A stretch of 64,000 nt of DNA from Scybalomonas sp905214925 (GCA_905214925.1 CAJMOB010000006.1:62001-126000), one strand, 5' to 3'. Counted from the stretch's first letter, positions 8,268 to 17,159 are shown. The notes: generated by a model from the sequence alone, not told the origin. Translations and numbers: made by a program.

Positions 8268-9095
8268 TTACAGTACAAATTGCTCAATGGCATAAGCAAC
8301 ACCATCTTCTTCATTTGTCTTTGTAATAAAGTCTGCAATGCCTTTTACTTCTTCATTTCCATTGCCCATGGCAACCCCAAACCCTGCCATTTTAATCATC
8401 TCGATATCATTACTACTATCGCCACAGACCATAATCTCTTCTCTTCTAATACCAATGCTCATTCCAAACTCTAATAACGCTTTTCCTTTGCTAACGCCTT
8501 TTCCATTTAACTCTAAATTATTTCCCATAGAGAACGTCGTCTCTACCTCACCTTCCTCGATCCAATGACGACGAGCTCTCTCTCGATCCTCTTGATTAAC
8601 AAATAATACGTTTACTTTCTCAATCTGATTTGGATTTTTCTCCATATACTCTCGAATATCATCCACTAAAATTCGACTGCTCAATAACATCTGCTTTTGC
8701 TGTTCACTTTCCGCAAATCGATCCAATTGTGCAATGCGATCTCTTTGAGAATAGGCATGACCATCTAAATATACATCAGGAATCGTATCCATTGTAAAAG
8801 CATAATCCATTGCTTTCCTTGCCGTTAAAATATCCATATAACTTGTATAAATCTTCTCTCTCTTCTTAAGATCCCATACAACAGCACCATTTACAGTCAA
8901 AGCATAAGGAAACTCTACCGCATTCATTACAACATCTGGAATAGCGGTAATTCCTCTTCCTGTTGCAGGCATTACAAGCACTCCTTTTTTCACGGCTTCT
9001 TGCAACACCTGCTTTGTATGTTCTGTCACACATTTTTTATCCGTCAATAACGTTCCATCAAGATCCAGTGCAATTAACTTTATGTTTTTTTTCAT
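8268..9095 (-). CDS. Cof-type HAD phosphatase
   Basis: A 275-residue haloacid dehalogenase superfamily hydrolase of the Cof/YidA (IIB cap) type. Motif I is LIALDLDGTLLTD near the N-terminus, motif II the ATGR segment, and motifs III/IV are Lys in KGKALL followed by VCGDSSNDIEM. Such enzymes dephosphorylate sugar phosphates, FMN/PLP or similar metabolites with broad specificity; the substrate here is unknown. The ATG at 9095 has AGGAGG four bases upstream; a longer frame to 9122 has no such signal. It stands between recJ and the CmpB-like gene, all on the minus strand. Confidence 0.9.
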   Translation of the reverse strand: MKKNIKLIALDLDGTLLTDKKCVTEHTKQVLQEAVKKGVLVMPATGRGITAIPDVVMNAVEFPYALTVNGAVVWDLKKREKIYTSYMDILTARKAMDYAFTMDTIPDVYLDGHAYSQRDRIAQLDRFAESEQQKQMLLSSRILVDDIREYMEKNPNQIEKVNVLFVNQEDRERARRHWIEEGEVETTFSMGNNLELNGKGVSKGKALLEFGMSIGIRREEIMVCGDSSNDIEMIKMAGFGVAMGNGNEEVKGIADFITKTNEEDGVAYAIEQFVL

Positions 9096-9179
9096 ACAGC
9101 CTCCTAATTTTTGTGTTAACAATTAAACCCTACTTTTTACAACAATTCTCTTTTATTCTACACAAAAAAAGGAAACTTC

Positions 9180-10967
9180 TCAACTGCATTGATAATTTTG
9201 TATAATAATTTGTAAACTTCTTATTCCACGAAATTCATTGATGGTTGGATAATAAGTGCAATCAAAATAAATAGTATTATATCTCCCTTGTAAAAGTGCA
9301 TCCACTTGATCTTGCCCATAACTTTTTGCTAATTTTTCCATCATGTCATCGAGATCTCCAAAATACAAGGCATCCATTTGGCACCCTTCTTCACTTTCTA
9401 CCAATAGCTTTAATACATTTTTATTCTTTCCAAGAATTTTTCCAGTGACCGCCTTTAAATGTTTTTGGGCAAAGATCGGTTTATTATTTCCTTTTCCAAA
9501 TGGCTCTAGCAAATCCAATTGCTCTATTAATCGCTCATTCATATAACCAAGAGGCATTGGAACATCAATCACTACTTTCTCTACTAAATCCTCTTTTGTT
9601 AATGAGGTCTGTTCATTTAACCGATGTCGAAACGCTTCTAAATTTTCCATTGGTAAGGAAAGCCCCGCTGCCATCGGATGTCCACCAAATTTACTCAATA
9701 AATCTTTACATTTTGTTAACTCTTCAAACATAGAATAAGCCTCAATGGAACGTCCAGAACCTTTTAAGCCCCCATCTTCTGCCTTTGTAATAACAAAAAC
9801 AGGTCTTGCAAAGGCCTCTCTTACGCGTCCTGCAATAATTCCCGCCAAACTTTCATGACAATCTGGTAAGTATACAACTAAAACGCTGTCATAAAATAGA
9901 TCTGTTGTTTCTACTTGGTCAATGGCTTCTTTTAGCCCACGTTCTGTCATATCTTTTCGTTCATCGTTTAATTCTTTTACTTCCTTTGCCATATGACTTG
10001 CTATGCTTTGATTTTCTTCCAACAACAATTTCAACCCTCTTTTTGCTGTATCCAATCGTCCACTAGCATTTAAACAAGGACCGATGACAAATCCCAGATG
10101 ATAAGCAGACAATGTTTTGTCCTCTAATCCATTTGCTTTTAATAGTTCTTGCAATCCGATATTTTGTGTGCGATTCAACCGCTTTAATCCTTCTTTTACA
10201 ATAATTCGATTTTCACCTTGTAAATCAACTACATCACATACTGTAGCAATAGCAGCAAACTCTAGTAATTCATAAATTTTCTCTTCAATTCCAAAGGCTC
10301 GATAAAGAGACCAAATCAATTTCCAAGCAACAACAGCCCCACAGATAAGTGGAAATGGATAGTTACAATCCTCCTGCTTTGGATTAATAACAAAATCTGC
10401 TGGTGGAATTTTATATTGTTTCTCTCCATTTTCTGTTTCCTCAAATGGCACATCATGATGATCCGTCACAATCACGGTCATCCCCAATTGTTTTGCATAA
10501 GCAATTTGCTCATAAGCTGCAATACCATTATCACATGTAACGATAGTATCCACCCCTTGCTCTTTTGCCTCAATTACAATTCGTTCATTGATACCATAAC
10601 CATCTTTCATACGATCTGGGATTTCATAATCCACGTTCGCTTTTACCATCTGAAATCCTTTTAACAAAATATAGTTGGACATAATTCCATCTACATCATA
10701 ATCGGAAATAATCCTTATTTTCTTTCCTTCCTGTATTTTCCCTACTAAAAGCTCTGTGGCTTGTTTCATATCTTTTAAAAGACTTGGATCATGTAAATCA
10801 TTCAGCGTTGGATATAGATACTCCTTTATCTGATCTTCTTTTATGACGTCACGATTTCTTATTAATCTTGCAATGACAGGATCAATGTGAAAACGTTCTC
10901 CAATTCCATAAAAATCAGCTTTTTTTCCAGAGACAACCCACTTCTCTCTCTTTCTTTCTCGCTTCAT
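9180..10967 (-). CDS. recJ: Single-stranded-DNA-specific exonuclease RecJ
   Basis: A 5'-3' single-strand DNA exonuclease for recombination and repair. The 595-residue protein has the DHH phosphoesterase motifs: IISDYDVDGIMS near residue 90 and VTDHHDV near 150, then the DHHA1 domain with GRSIEAYSMF and GGHPMAAGL around residues 420-450, and a C-terminal OB-like region. The ATG at 10967 is chosen because AGGAG lies ten bases upstream. A longer frame to 11054 would start inside the scfB terminator hairpin and add a spurious hydrophobic leader. It lies downstream of scfB, separated by that terminator. Confidence 0.95.
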   Translation of the reverse strand: MKRERKREKWVVSGKKADFYGIGERFHIDPVIARLIRNRDVIKEDQIKEYLYPTLNDLHDPSLLKDMKQATELLVGKIQEGKKIRIISDYDVDGIMSNYILLKGFQMVKANVDYEIPDRMKDGYGINERIVIEAKEQGVDTIVTCDNGIAAYEQIAYAKQLGMTVIVTDHHDVPFEETENGEKQYKIPPADFVINPKQEDCNYPFPLICGAVVAWKLIWSLYRAFGIEEKIYELLEFAAIATVCDVVDLQGENRIIVKEGLKRLNRTQNIGLQELLKANGLEDKTLSAYHLGFVIGPCLNASGRLDTAKRGLKLLLEENQSIASHMAKEVKELNDERKDMTERGLKEAIDQVETTDLFYDSVLVVYLPDCHESLAGIIAGRVREAFARPVFVITKAEDGGLKGSGRSIEAYSMFEELTKCKDLLSKFGGHPMAAGLSLPMENLEAFRHRLNEQTSLTKEDLVEKVVIDVPMPLGYMNERLIEQLDLLEPFGKGNNKPIFAQKHLKAVTGKILGKNKNVLKLLVESEEGCQMDALYFGDLDDMMEKLAKSYGQDQVDALLQGRYNTIYFDCTYYPTINEFRGIRSLQIIIQNYQCS

Positions 10968-11023
10968 TTGATTCTTTCTCCTTTCTGTTTTTTCACGGAT
11001 GACAAAGAGAAAAATGAGGAAAA

Positions 11024-11060
11024 GCACGCTTAGGAAATACAAGAAATTTCCCAAGCGTGC
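11024..11060 (-). terminator. Terminator after scfB
   Basis: Stem GCACGCTTGGGAAAT / ATTTCCTAAGCGTGC (minus strand) followed by TTTTCCTC. It separates the SCIFF unit from recJ. Confidence 0.85.
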
Positions 11061-11097
11061 CTCTCAACATTTTTCTATATTTTAAAAAGAATCTCTC

Positions 11098-12459
11098 TTA
11101 CGCTTCTTCCTCTGCAAGCGCTGCTTTAATCATAATCGCACATTCAATTCTTTTCTTTTGGAGTTCACATCCAATTTCATATGGTTCTAAAATAGACTCA
11201 TGGAATTTATAGGAGTTTGCAGAACATCCACCACTACAATAGAATCTAGCAAAACAGTTTTTACACTCTTCTTTTGCATAGACATTGCAAAGTTTAAATT
11301 CATCACAAATTTCTTTCTTTTGAATACCATCAAAAACATTGCCGAGATGATACTCTTCAATTCCTACAAATTGATGACATGGATAGAGGTCTCCTTGTGG
11401 AGTAACCGCTAAGTATTCTGTTCCTGAACCACATCCAGATAGACGTTTTGCAACACAAGGACCACCTGTTAAATCGATCATAAAATGGAAGAAATTAAAT
11501 CCTCTTCCTTCTTTTTCTCTTTTGATTATTTCTTTTGCAAGGCGATCATATTCCGCTAAAACAGTTGGAATGTCTTCTTTTTTAATAGACCATGGATCGT
11601 CATCAGCAGAAACAACTGGTTCTACAGAAATCTGCTTAAATCCAAGATCTGCAAAGTGAAGAACGTCATTTGCAAAGTCTAAATTATGGTGTGTAAATGT
11701 TCCACGAATATAATATTTATCTTGATGACGACTTTCTGCGAATTTTACGAATTTTGGCATACTAATGTCATAAGCACTTCCCTTTCCTTTTGGGAATGGA
11801 CGCATATAATCATTGACTTCTTTACGTCCATCGCAACTTAGTACGACATTTGCCATTTCTTTATTACAAAATTCCATAATATCATCATTTAAAAGAATTC
11901 CATTTGTTGTTAATGTGAAACGGAAGTTTTTATTATGTTTTTCTTCTAAAGAACGACCATAAGCTACGATTTCTTTTACTACTTTCATGTTCATCGTTGG
12001 CTCACCACCAAAGAAATCCACTTCTAAGTTTCTTCTGTTACCAGAATTCTCAATTAAGAAATCGATAGCTTTCTTTCCAACTTCTGCACTCATCATACAA
12101 CGATCGCCATGATATTCTCCTTCTTCCGCAAAGCAGTAACGACAGGCTAAGTTACAATCATGCGCAATATGCAAACAAAGTGCTTTTACAACTGTTTTTC
12201 TCTTTTTGAAATCGATAATATACTCTTTATAATTATCTTCGGTAAATAACACTTCTGCTTCTACAAGCTGTTTAATTTCTTCAATTGCCTCTATAATATC
12301 AGCACGATCATACTGTGGAAGCTTTTCAATAATCGCTTCTGTATCATTGTCTTCATAAAGAGCAATGATATCATAAACCATATCGTCAACCACGTGAACT
12401 GATCCGCTGCAAACGTCTAATACAATGTTATATCCATTATTTTTGTACTGATGTACCAT
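11098..12459 (-). CDS. scfB: SCIFF maturase, radical SAM/SPASM
   Basis: A 453-residue radical SAM enzyme expected to install the Cys-to-Thr thioether in the SCIFF peptide encoded just upstream. Residues 1-85 look like the RiPP precursor recognition element. The SAM-binding cluster motif is Cys102-x3-Cys106-x2-Cys109 (CNLACRYC), followed by FFGGEPTMN. The C-terminal SPASM/twitch part carries CxxH-type and Cys-rich motifs (LYPCHQF, CKNCFARFYCSGGC) for two auxiliary 4Fe-4S clusters. Family knowledge: CteB of Clostridium thermocellum is the characterised homologue. No peptidase or exporter is adjacent, as is usual for this widespread clostridial system. Confidence 0.95.
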   Translation of the reverse strand: MVHQYKNNGYNIVLDVCSGSVHVVDDMVYDIIALYEDNDTEAIIEKLPQYDRADIIEAIEEIKQLVEAEVLFTEDNYKEYIIDFKKRKTVVKALCLHIAHDCNLACRYCFAEEGEYHGDRCMMSAEVGKKAIDFLIENSGNRRNLEVDFFGGEPTMNMKVVKEIVAYGRSLEEKHNKNFRFTLTTNGILLNDDIMEFCNKEMANVVLSCDGRKEVNDYMRPFPKGKGSAYDISMPKFVKFAESRHQDKYYIRGTFTHHNLDFANDVLHFADLGFKQISVEPVVSADDDPWSIKKEDIPTVLAEYDRLAKEIIKREKEGRGFNFFHFMIDLTGGPCVAKRLSGCGSGTEYLAVTPQGDLYPCHQFVGIEEYHLGNVFDGIQKKEICDEFKLCNVYAKEECKNCFARFYCSGGCSANSYKFHESILEPYEIGCELQKKRIECAIMIKAALAEEEA

Positions 12460-12487
12460 ATGTACTTCCTTTCTAGACAGAGTAATA

Positions 12488-12521
12488 GAGGCTGTCCAAG
12501 AAACACTTCTTGAACCGCCCC
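12488..12521 (-). other. Strong hairpin between scfA and scfB
   Basis: In the 92-base gap between precursor and maturase the minus strand forms a 15-position stem (GGGGCGGTTCAAGAA with TTCTTGGACAGCCTC), one mismatch and a 4-nt loop. There is no T-run after it, so it is more likely an mRNA-stabilising or partial attenuation structure than a full terminator. Confidence 0.75.
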
Positions 12522-12551
12522 TACTTACTATAAGGTTTTACTAGGTTTCAA

Positions 12552-12692
12552 TTATTTGTTTTCGCAACTCTGATTTCCTACTGTGCAAGATGTTTTGCAA
12601 GCTGACTGGCAAGATGTTTGACATTCACCACAGCCACCTTTTTTCACAGTATCTTTTAAAGATTTTGTTGCTAAAGATTTAATGTGTTTCAT
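12552..12692 (-). CDS. scfA: SCIFF ranthipeptide precursor
   Basis: This 46-residue peptide gene is too short for routine ORF calling. It opens MKHIKSLATKSLKD and carries six cysteines at 21, 24, 28, 32, 36 and 43 (core segments CGECQTSC and CKTSC), the defining pattern of SCIFF, six cysteines in forty-five residues. Thr34 and Thr37 are candidate thioether acceptors; in the characterised clostridial homologue the link, as I recall, is Cys32 to Thr37, and both residues are conserved here at the same numbers. GGAGG stands before the ATG. It has its own strong promoter and precedes its maturase gene scfB. The biological role of the mature peptide is not established. Confidence 0.96.
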   Translation of the reverse strand: MKHIKSLATKSLKDTVKKGGCGECQTSCQSACKTSCTVGNQSCENK

Positions 12693-12728
12693 CTTTTTGC
12701 CTCCTTATCCTATGATATAGCTTGAATT

Positions 12729-12757
12729 ATTATAGCATTACAACTCTAATTTTTCAA
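12729..12757 (-). promoter_or_regulatory. Promoter of scfA
   Basis: TTGAAA, 17 nt, TATAAT on the minus strand, about 37 bases before the scfA start and just past the stop of the TIGR04086-type gene, so scfA-scfB can be transcribed alone. Confidence 0.85.
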
Positions 12758-12765
12758 GTTTTTTC

Positions 12766-13128
12766 TCAACTGAGCATTCCACCGACCATTCCACCTAAAA
12801 TACATAAAAGACTTGTAGTAATGAGACTGGTGGAAATAGAATCCATCCCTTGGTTTACGAAAAAAGAAGCCCCAAGAATAATGCCAATATAGAGAATTCC
12901 TAATAAAAGCCCCCATAAATACTTTTTCTCTTTTGTTCGTTTCCCTGTATAAAATCCTCCGATTACTGTTCCGATAAAATAAGTCGCTGTAATTCCAAAA
13001 CTGACCATTTTCTCACCAATTTCAAACTGATAAACGGCAAAAGCCAGCAGTGCAAGTGCGACTCCAGTAAATACATAAGAAGCCAGTAATCCCCGAAAGA
13101 CTTCGCTTACTTTTCTTGATAATGCCAT
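12766..13128 (-). CDS. TIGR04086 family membrane protein
   Basis: A 120-residue integral membrane protein with four predicted transmembrane helices (about residues 12-32, 42-62, 72-92, 97-118) and few charged residues. Its sequence and position right upstream of scfA match the TIGR04086 family, which in many Clostridia sits beside SCIFF genes and yajC. No enzymatic motif is visible. A link to export or sensing of the SCIFF product is only an inference. The ATG at 13128 is chosen because GGAGGG lies seven bases upstream; the longer frame to 13188 has no supporting signal. Confidence 0.78.
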   Translation of the reverse strand: MALSRKVSEVFRGLLASYVFTGVALALLAFAVYQFEIGEKMVSFGITATYFIGTVIGGFYTGKRTKEKKYLWGLLLGILYIGIILGASFFVNQGMDSISTSLITTSLLCILGGMVGGMLS

Positions 13129-13255
13129 TGTTTTCCCTCCTATTCCTTCTTGGAAGAAGTCCTCTGTCCTCTTTCCATCTATGTACAAAAACTATGAGAA
13201 ATCCATTGTCTTAACCGAAATGGATTCTATACAGTTTATGTCTTTTTGCTACCTT

Positions 13256-14449
13256 TTATGAATGAGAAAACACAATATGCAAAATCATAACTTCATTATC
13301 GGTACCAACCCTCATATTTGGGCCCCAAAGACCAACACCCGATGTAACACAAGAATACATGGTTCCAATTCTTTTTACACCATTGGAATTTTTCCATCCA
13401 AAAGCGGTAAAAAAATTTCCTGGAAACATCTGTCCATCATGAGTATGTCCTGATAAGTCTAAATCAACCCCAAGCGCTGCTAGCTGTTCTAATTCCTTTG
13501 GCTGATGATCGATAACAAAAATTGGCTTCGTCTTATCAATCCCTTTTAACAATTGTTCTGGTGTCTTCCTTTTATGCCCTAACTTCTCAGCTCTTTGCGG
13601 GTCTTCTCTTCCGATTAAATAAAAGGAATCATCAATGCAAATTTGATGTTCATCGATCATTTTTATATTCGCTTCCTCTAAAAAAATATCAAAGCGCTCA
13701 TCATGGACTTCATGTTCTTTGACTGGGAATGTAAAACCTGCTAATATTTTTTCATTGAGATCATGATTTCCAAAAACTCCATATACACCGTATCGACTTT
13801 TGATCCCTTTTAAAATTTTTGCTATCTTCTTTGGCTCTAAAATGGCATCAAACTCATTATCAAACTGATCTCCTGCAATACAGACTAAATCCACATTTTC
13901 TTCATTGATTTTATCAACCATTTGTTGCATTCGTCTTGCTCCAATACTATATCCTAAATGCCAGTCCGCAACCAATGCAATTGTTAGTTCTTTTTGTCCA
14001 CAAGATTTTTCAATTATCAACTCTCTGCGATCCACCACAAGATTCTTTGCATGAACGATACCATAAACACTCAATACAAGGATGACAACAATGGCAACTC
14101 CTCCTACAATTAAAAATGCCTTTCTCGTTCCAAACCACGTTTCTGGTAACCACCCACTTTTTTTCCCAACGATCCGAACCACATCAAAACTGATAATCGT
14201 CATTAATATATAGGCAAAACTCCCAAGCCAATAGTTACTAATCACTTTCAAAATACGATGCCATGGTTCTTTTCTAATAAGGAAACTCGACAATAACGTT
14301 GTGGATAAAAACAGATAACAAAGCACAATGATTCCTCTTACTACACTGGATTGAAATAAATAGTAGCAAGTTCCCATATACTGCAATAACCACCATGCCA
14401 CATAGACATTCACAGCAATATAAATTGGAGACAATAAAATGGCTCCCAT
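13256..14449 (-). CDS. Membrane-anchored metallophosphoesterase
   Basis: A 397-residue protein. The first ~150 residues hold four hydrophobic segments and the rest is a calcineurin-like phosphoesterase domain. The metal-binding motifs are in order: VADWHLG (D-x-H), GDQFDNE (GD), GNHD, and SGHTHDGQ near residue 340. YkuE/YaeI-type relatives hydrolyse phosphodiesters at or near the membrane; the substrate here is unknown. The ATG lies behind a GAGGAAGTGAG stretch. It is monocistronic or leads into the TIGR04086-type gene 130 bases downstream. Confidence 0.88.
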   Translation of the reverse strand: MGAILLSPIYIAVNVYVAWWLLQYMGTCYYLFQSSVVRGIIVLCYLFLSTTLLSSFLIRKEPWHRILKVISNYWLGSFAYILMTIISFDVVRIVGKKSGWLPETWFGTRKAFLIVGGVAIVVILVLSVYGIVHAKNLVVDRRELIIEKSCGQKELTIALVADWHLGYSIGARRMQQMVDKINEENVDLVCIAGDQFDNEFDAILEPKKIAKILKGIKSRYGVYGVFGNHDLNEKILAGFTFPVKEHEVHDERFDIFLEEANIKMIDEHQICIDDSFYLIGREDPQRAEKLGHKRKTPEQLLKGIDKTKPIFVIDHQPKELEQLAALGVDLDLSGHTHDGQMFPGNFFTAFGWKNSNGVKRIGTMYSCVTSGVGLWGPNMRVGTDNEVMILHIVFSHS

Positions 14450-14560
14450 TTTCTTCTCACTTCCTCTCTTTTATATCTTATATAATAGGGATTCTTTTTT
14501 TTCCATCCTAGTCTATCTTCTATAAAAATGCAAGGGCTTCCCCCTCTTTTTTTAATTTTC

Positions 14561-14589
14561 TTGTATTCTAATCACCACAATATTATAAT
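14561..14589 (+). promoter_or_regulatory. Promoter of the Nudix-PHP pair
   Basis: TTGTAT, 17 nt, TATAAT on the plus strand, 30 bases before the Nudix start codon, which also has an AGGAGG ribosome binding site. Confidence 0.75.
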
Positions 14590-14619
14590 AAAACAATAGT
14601 ATATTAGGAGGTAGTTACC

Positions 14620-15246
14620 ATGAAATATTCTTATTCCCCTAAAATAGACTTGATGGGGTTTGAAAAAAACTCAGCCATTTTTGTGCCTATTCTTCTTCCA
14701 AAGGATAATAAAGATTTACAGCTAAAAGAACCTCATATTCTCTTTGAAGTTCGCTCTTCCACCCTTCGTCAACAGCCTTCTGAGATCTGTTTTCCTGGTG
14801 GAAAAATCGAAAAGGGAGAAACACCAGAATTTGCCGCATTGCGAGAAACTTGTGAAGAATTACTGCTTTCCTATGAGCAACTTGAACTGTTAACTTCTAC
14901 AGACCTTGTAACCACCCCTGCCAATCGTGTTTTATATCCTTATATTGGACTCCTAAAACAATATAACAATACGTTTAGCAAAGATGAAGTAGCAAAGACC
15001 TTTCTCGTTCCCCTTTCTTTTTTTGAACAAACGGATCCCACTCTTTATTATCATACAGTCACAATTACGCCTTCCGATCATTTTCCAATGGAAAAGATGC
15101 CGAATAAAACGAGTTATAAGTTTGAACAAGGAACGTATCCTGTTCCTTTTTATGAATATGACAACTATACAATATGGGGCATGACCGCTCGGGTAATCCA
15201 AGCCTCTTTGCCTCGCTTGGAGGAAATAAAACATGAATTATATTGA
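14620..15246 (+). CDS. Nudix hydrolase, CoA pyrophosphatase type
   Basis: A 208-residue Nudix hydrolase. The Nudix box starts at GGKIEKGETPEFAALRETCE and continues EELLLS near residues 65-87, with the REXXEE core intact. The preceding LRQQPSEICFPGG resembles the signature of NudL/YeaB CoA pyrophosphatases, which cleave CoA to 4'-phosphopantetheine and 3',5'-ADP. That substrate is an inference from the motif. It is an isolated plus-strand unit in a mostly minus-strand region and overlaps the next gene by 14 bp, so the two are probably coupled. Confidence 0.87.
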   Translation: MKYSYSPKIDLMGFEKNSAIFVPILLPKDNKDLQLKEPHILFEVRSSTLRQQPSEICFPGGKIEKGETPEFAALRETCEELLLSYEQLELLTSTDLVTTPANRVLYPYIGLLKQYNNTFSKDEVAKTFLVPLSFFEQTDPTLYYHTVTITPSDHFPMEKMPNKTSYKFEQGTYPVPFYEYDNYTIWGMTARVIQASLPRLEEIKHELY

Positions 15247-16117
15247 TTTACACACACATACAACAGCATCTGATGGTACGGATACCCCAACCCAATTAAT
15301 AAACAACGCCTTATCCTTGCCATTGAGTGCCATCGCTATTACCGATCATGATACCGTTGACGGTGTCGAAGAGGCAATTCAAGCTGCTAAGGGCACAAAT
15401 TTAGAAGTCATTGCTGGTATCGAGCTATCTTGCCAATATCATCAAAAAGAAATCCATATGCTTGGATATTTTATTGATTACAAAAGCGAACTTTTATTCC
15501 AGCGATTAGAACAATTAAAACAGGCAAGAAACCTTCGCAACGAGCAAATGAGACAAAAACTAGAAGAGGCAGGTATGCCTTTAACAATGGAGGAAATACA
15601 AGGCCCTCATAAAGAAACCGTTATTACCCGCGCCCACTTTGCACGAGCGTTACAAGAAAAGGGCTATATTGAGACAAAAGAAGAAGCCTTTCAAAAATAC
15701 ATTGGAGACGGCTGTCCTTGCTATGTATTAAAACCAGAATTTACACCAAAAGAAGCGATTGCATTGATAAAACAAGCAAATGGATTAGCCGTGCTGGCAC
15801 ACCCGTTGCTCTATAAAATGGGCTATCAAGAACTAGAACAACTGATTGCCTCTTTAGCAGATGCAGGTCTTACTGGAGTGGAAGTCTATCACTCTTCTCA
15901 TAACACTGCAAACAGCAGCCGACTAAGAGAGATGATTCGCCCTTATCATTTATTGCCAACAGGAGGTTCTGATTATCACGGAGAAAATAAAAAAGGCGTT
16001 CTTCTTGGCGTTGGTCATGGAGGACTTCGTGTCTCTCATGCTTTACTGGATGACTTAATTACTTGTCATAAAAGTTTCCTCTCTATGGACAACGAAACAA
16101 AACCAAATAATCTGTAA
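15233..16117 (+). CDS. PHP domain phosphoesterase
   Basis: A 294-residue PHP-family metal-dependent phosphoesterase. The metal-site motifs are DLHTHTTASDG at residues 5-15, ITDHDTVDG near 38, and later LAHPLL and GSDYHG. This is the architecture of YciV/RnaseAM and related nucleoside 3',5'-bisphosphate phosphatases and 5'-3' exonucleases. Its coupling with a CoA pyrophosphatase-like Nudix gene, whose product would be 3',5'-ADP, makes a pAp or nucleotide-salvage phosphatase attractive, but that is inference. GGAGG lies before the ATG inside the upstream gene. Confidence 0.87.
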   Translation: MNYIDLHTHTTASDGTDTPTQLINNALSLPLSAIAITDHDTVDGVEEAIQAAKGTNLEVIAGIELSCQYHQKEIHMLGYFIDYKSELLFQRLEQLKQARNLRNEQMRQKLEEAGMPLTMEEIQGPHKETVITRAHFARALQEKGYIETKEEAFQKYIGDGCPCYVLKPEFTPKEAIALIKQANGLAVLAHPLLYKMGYQELEQLIASLADAGLTGVEVYHSSHNTANSSRLREMIRPYHLLPTGGSDYHGENKKGVLLGVGHGGLRVSHALLDDLITCHKSFLSMDNETKPNNL

Positions 16118-16155
16118 AACAGCTAGAAGAAAAGAGCTTGTAGCATTTATTGAAA

Positions 16156-16187
16156 AAGGGAGATGCACTTTTTGACTGCTCTCCCTT
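16156..16187 (-). terminator. Terminator after aroD
   Basis: Stem AAGGGAGA / TCTCCCTT with a 16-nt loop. The minus strand continues with a short T-run, so it fits aroD best; it may also stop the PHP transcript. Confidence 0.65.
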
Positions 16188-16212
16188 GTCTTTTGTCATC
16201 TTAACATTTAAT

Positions 16213-16977
16213 TTAAAAGAAACTTTTATGCAAAATATCAAGAACCGTATGTAAATCATTCACATCGATTTGTCCAGGTGCAGAGGCTTTTCCCACTGCT
16301 CCAAAAGTTAAAGCAGAGCCAAACACTTCTCCACAGAGACGACTAATCCCCCCCGTTCCTGCCATAGACATTGTAATCACTGGTCGTTTTGCATATTTTG
16401 TTACCATTTCCTCCGTCGCCATTAATAATGTTAACACATCTCTTTTACTATTTGGCATAACTGCAATTTTTAACAGATCCGCTCCTAGTTGTTGCATCCT
16501 TTTCAATCGGGAAAGAATTTCTTCTTTTTCTGGGGTTTTTTCAAAATCATGATTGGATGCTACCACTTTCACCCCATGTTCATGAGCAACTTCTAAGATT
16601 TCTTCTACAACTTGTTCTCCCATAAACAGTTCTACGTCAACGAAATCCACATAGCCGCTCTTTGCCACTTTCTCATTTAATAGCACATAACTTTCTTTAT
16701 CAATTGCCTTTTCTCCACCTTCTTTGTCTGTTCGAAACGTGAATAAAATTGGGATTTCTAACAGACATTCTCTTAATTCCTTTAAACACTCCTCTACTTT
16801 TTCAAAACAAAAAATGTCCTCAAACCAGTCACCACGCCATTCCACTAAATCAACGGGCTCATTCTTTATTATCTGTGCCACTTGTTTTATCTCTTCCTTT
16901 GTAATCCCTACAATAGGAACACAAATTTTTGGCATTCCTGCCCCAATTTTTACCCCTCTTACTACTACTGTTTCCAT
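16213..16977 (-). CDS. aroD: Type I 3-dehydroquinate dehydratase
   Basis: It converts 3-dehydroquinate to 3-dehydroshikimate in the shikimate pathway through a Schiff base. The 254-residue length is the type I norm. The N-terminus has PKICVPIVG and VEWRGDWF; the catalytic His is in VVASNHDFEKTP (about 145) and the Schiff-base Lys in LLKIAVMP (about 170). GAGGA lies before the ATG. It appears monocistronic; the other shikimate gene in the window is aroC near 23 kb. Confidence 0.95.
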   Translation of the reverse strand: METVVVRGVKIGAGMPKICVPIVGITKEEIKQVAQIIKNEPVDLVEWRGDWFEDIFCFEKVEECLKELRECLLEIPILFTFRTDKEGGEKAIDKESYVLLNEKVAKSGYVDFVDVELFMGEQVVEEILEVAHEHGVKVVASNHDFEKTPEKEEILSRLKRMQQLGADLLKIAVMPNSKRDVLTLLMATEEMVTKYAKRPVITMSMAGTGGISRLCGEVFGSALTFGAVGKASAPGQIDVNDLHTVLDILHKSFF

Positions 16978-17093
16978 CTAAGCCATTCCTCATCCTTAGC
17001 TTTCCAAAGCCAGTTGAGAATTTCCTCCTTCTTTTTCTTTTTATTTTATCATAAATTCTTTTCAATAGGCAATTAGTTGTCCATCTAGTAGAA

Positions 17094-17152
17094 CAAAGTG
17101 TGCGTTGCACATTCTTCGGGACTTTAAGTCACTTCTAGCAATGCACACTTTG
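17094..17152. repeat. Perfectly spaced 15-bp inverted repeat
   Basis: Arms CAAAGTGTGCGTTGC (17094-17108) and GCAATGCACACTTTG (17138-17152) match at 14 of 15 positions and enclose a small second palindrome GACTTTAAGTC (17120-17130). It lies in the gap between aroD and the Ig-like gene and does not end in a T-run. Origin and role unknown. Confidence 0.7.
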
Positions 17153-17159
17153 CCGTACG

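Noticed and set aside
9343..9546. Plus-strand ORF opposite recJ, and many similar 60-150 codon ORFs opposite genes
   Set aside because: They are antisense shadows of well-identified genes, have no ribosome binding sites and no recognisable family features.
10968..11054. N-terminal extension of RecJ with a hydrophobic leader
   Set aside because: The extension would start inside the scfB terminator hairpin, and a good ribosome binding site precedes the ATG at 10967.
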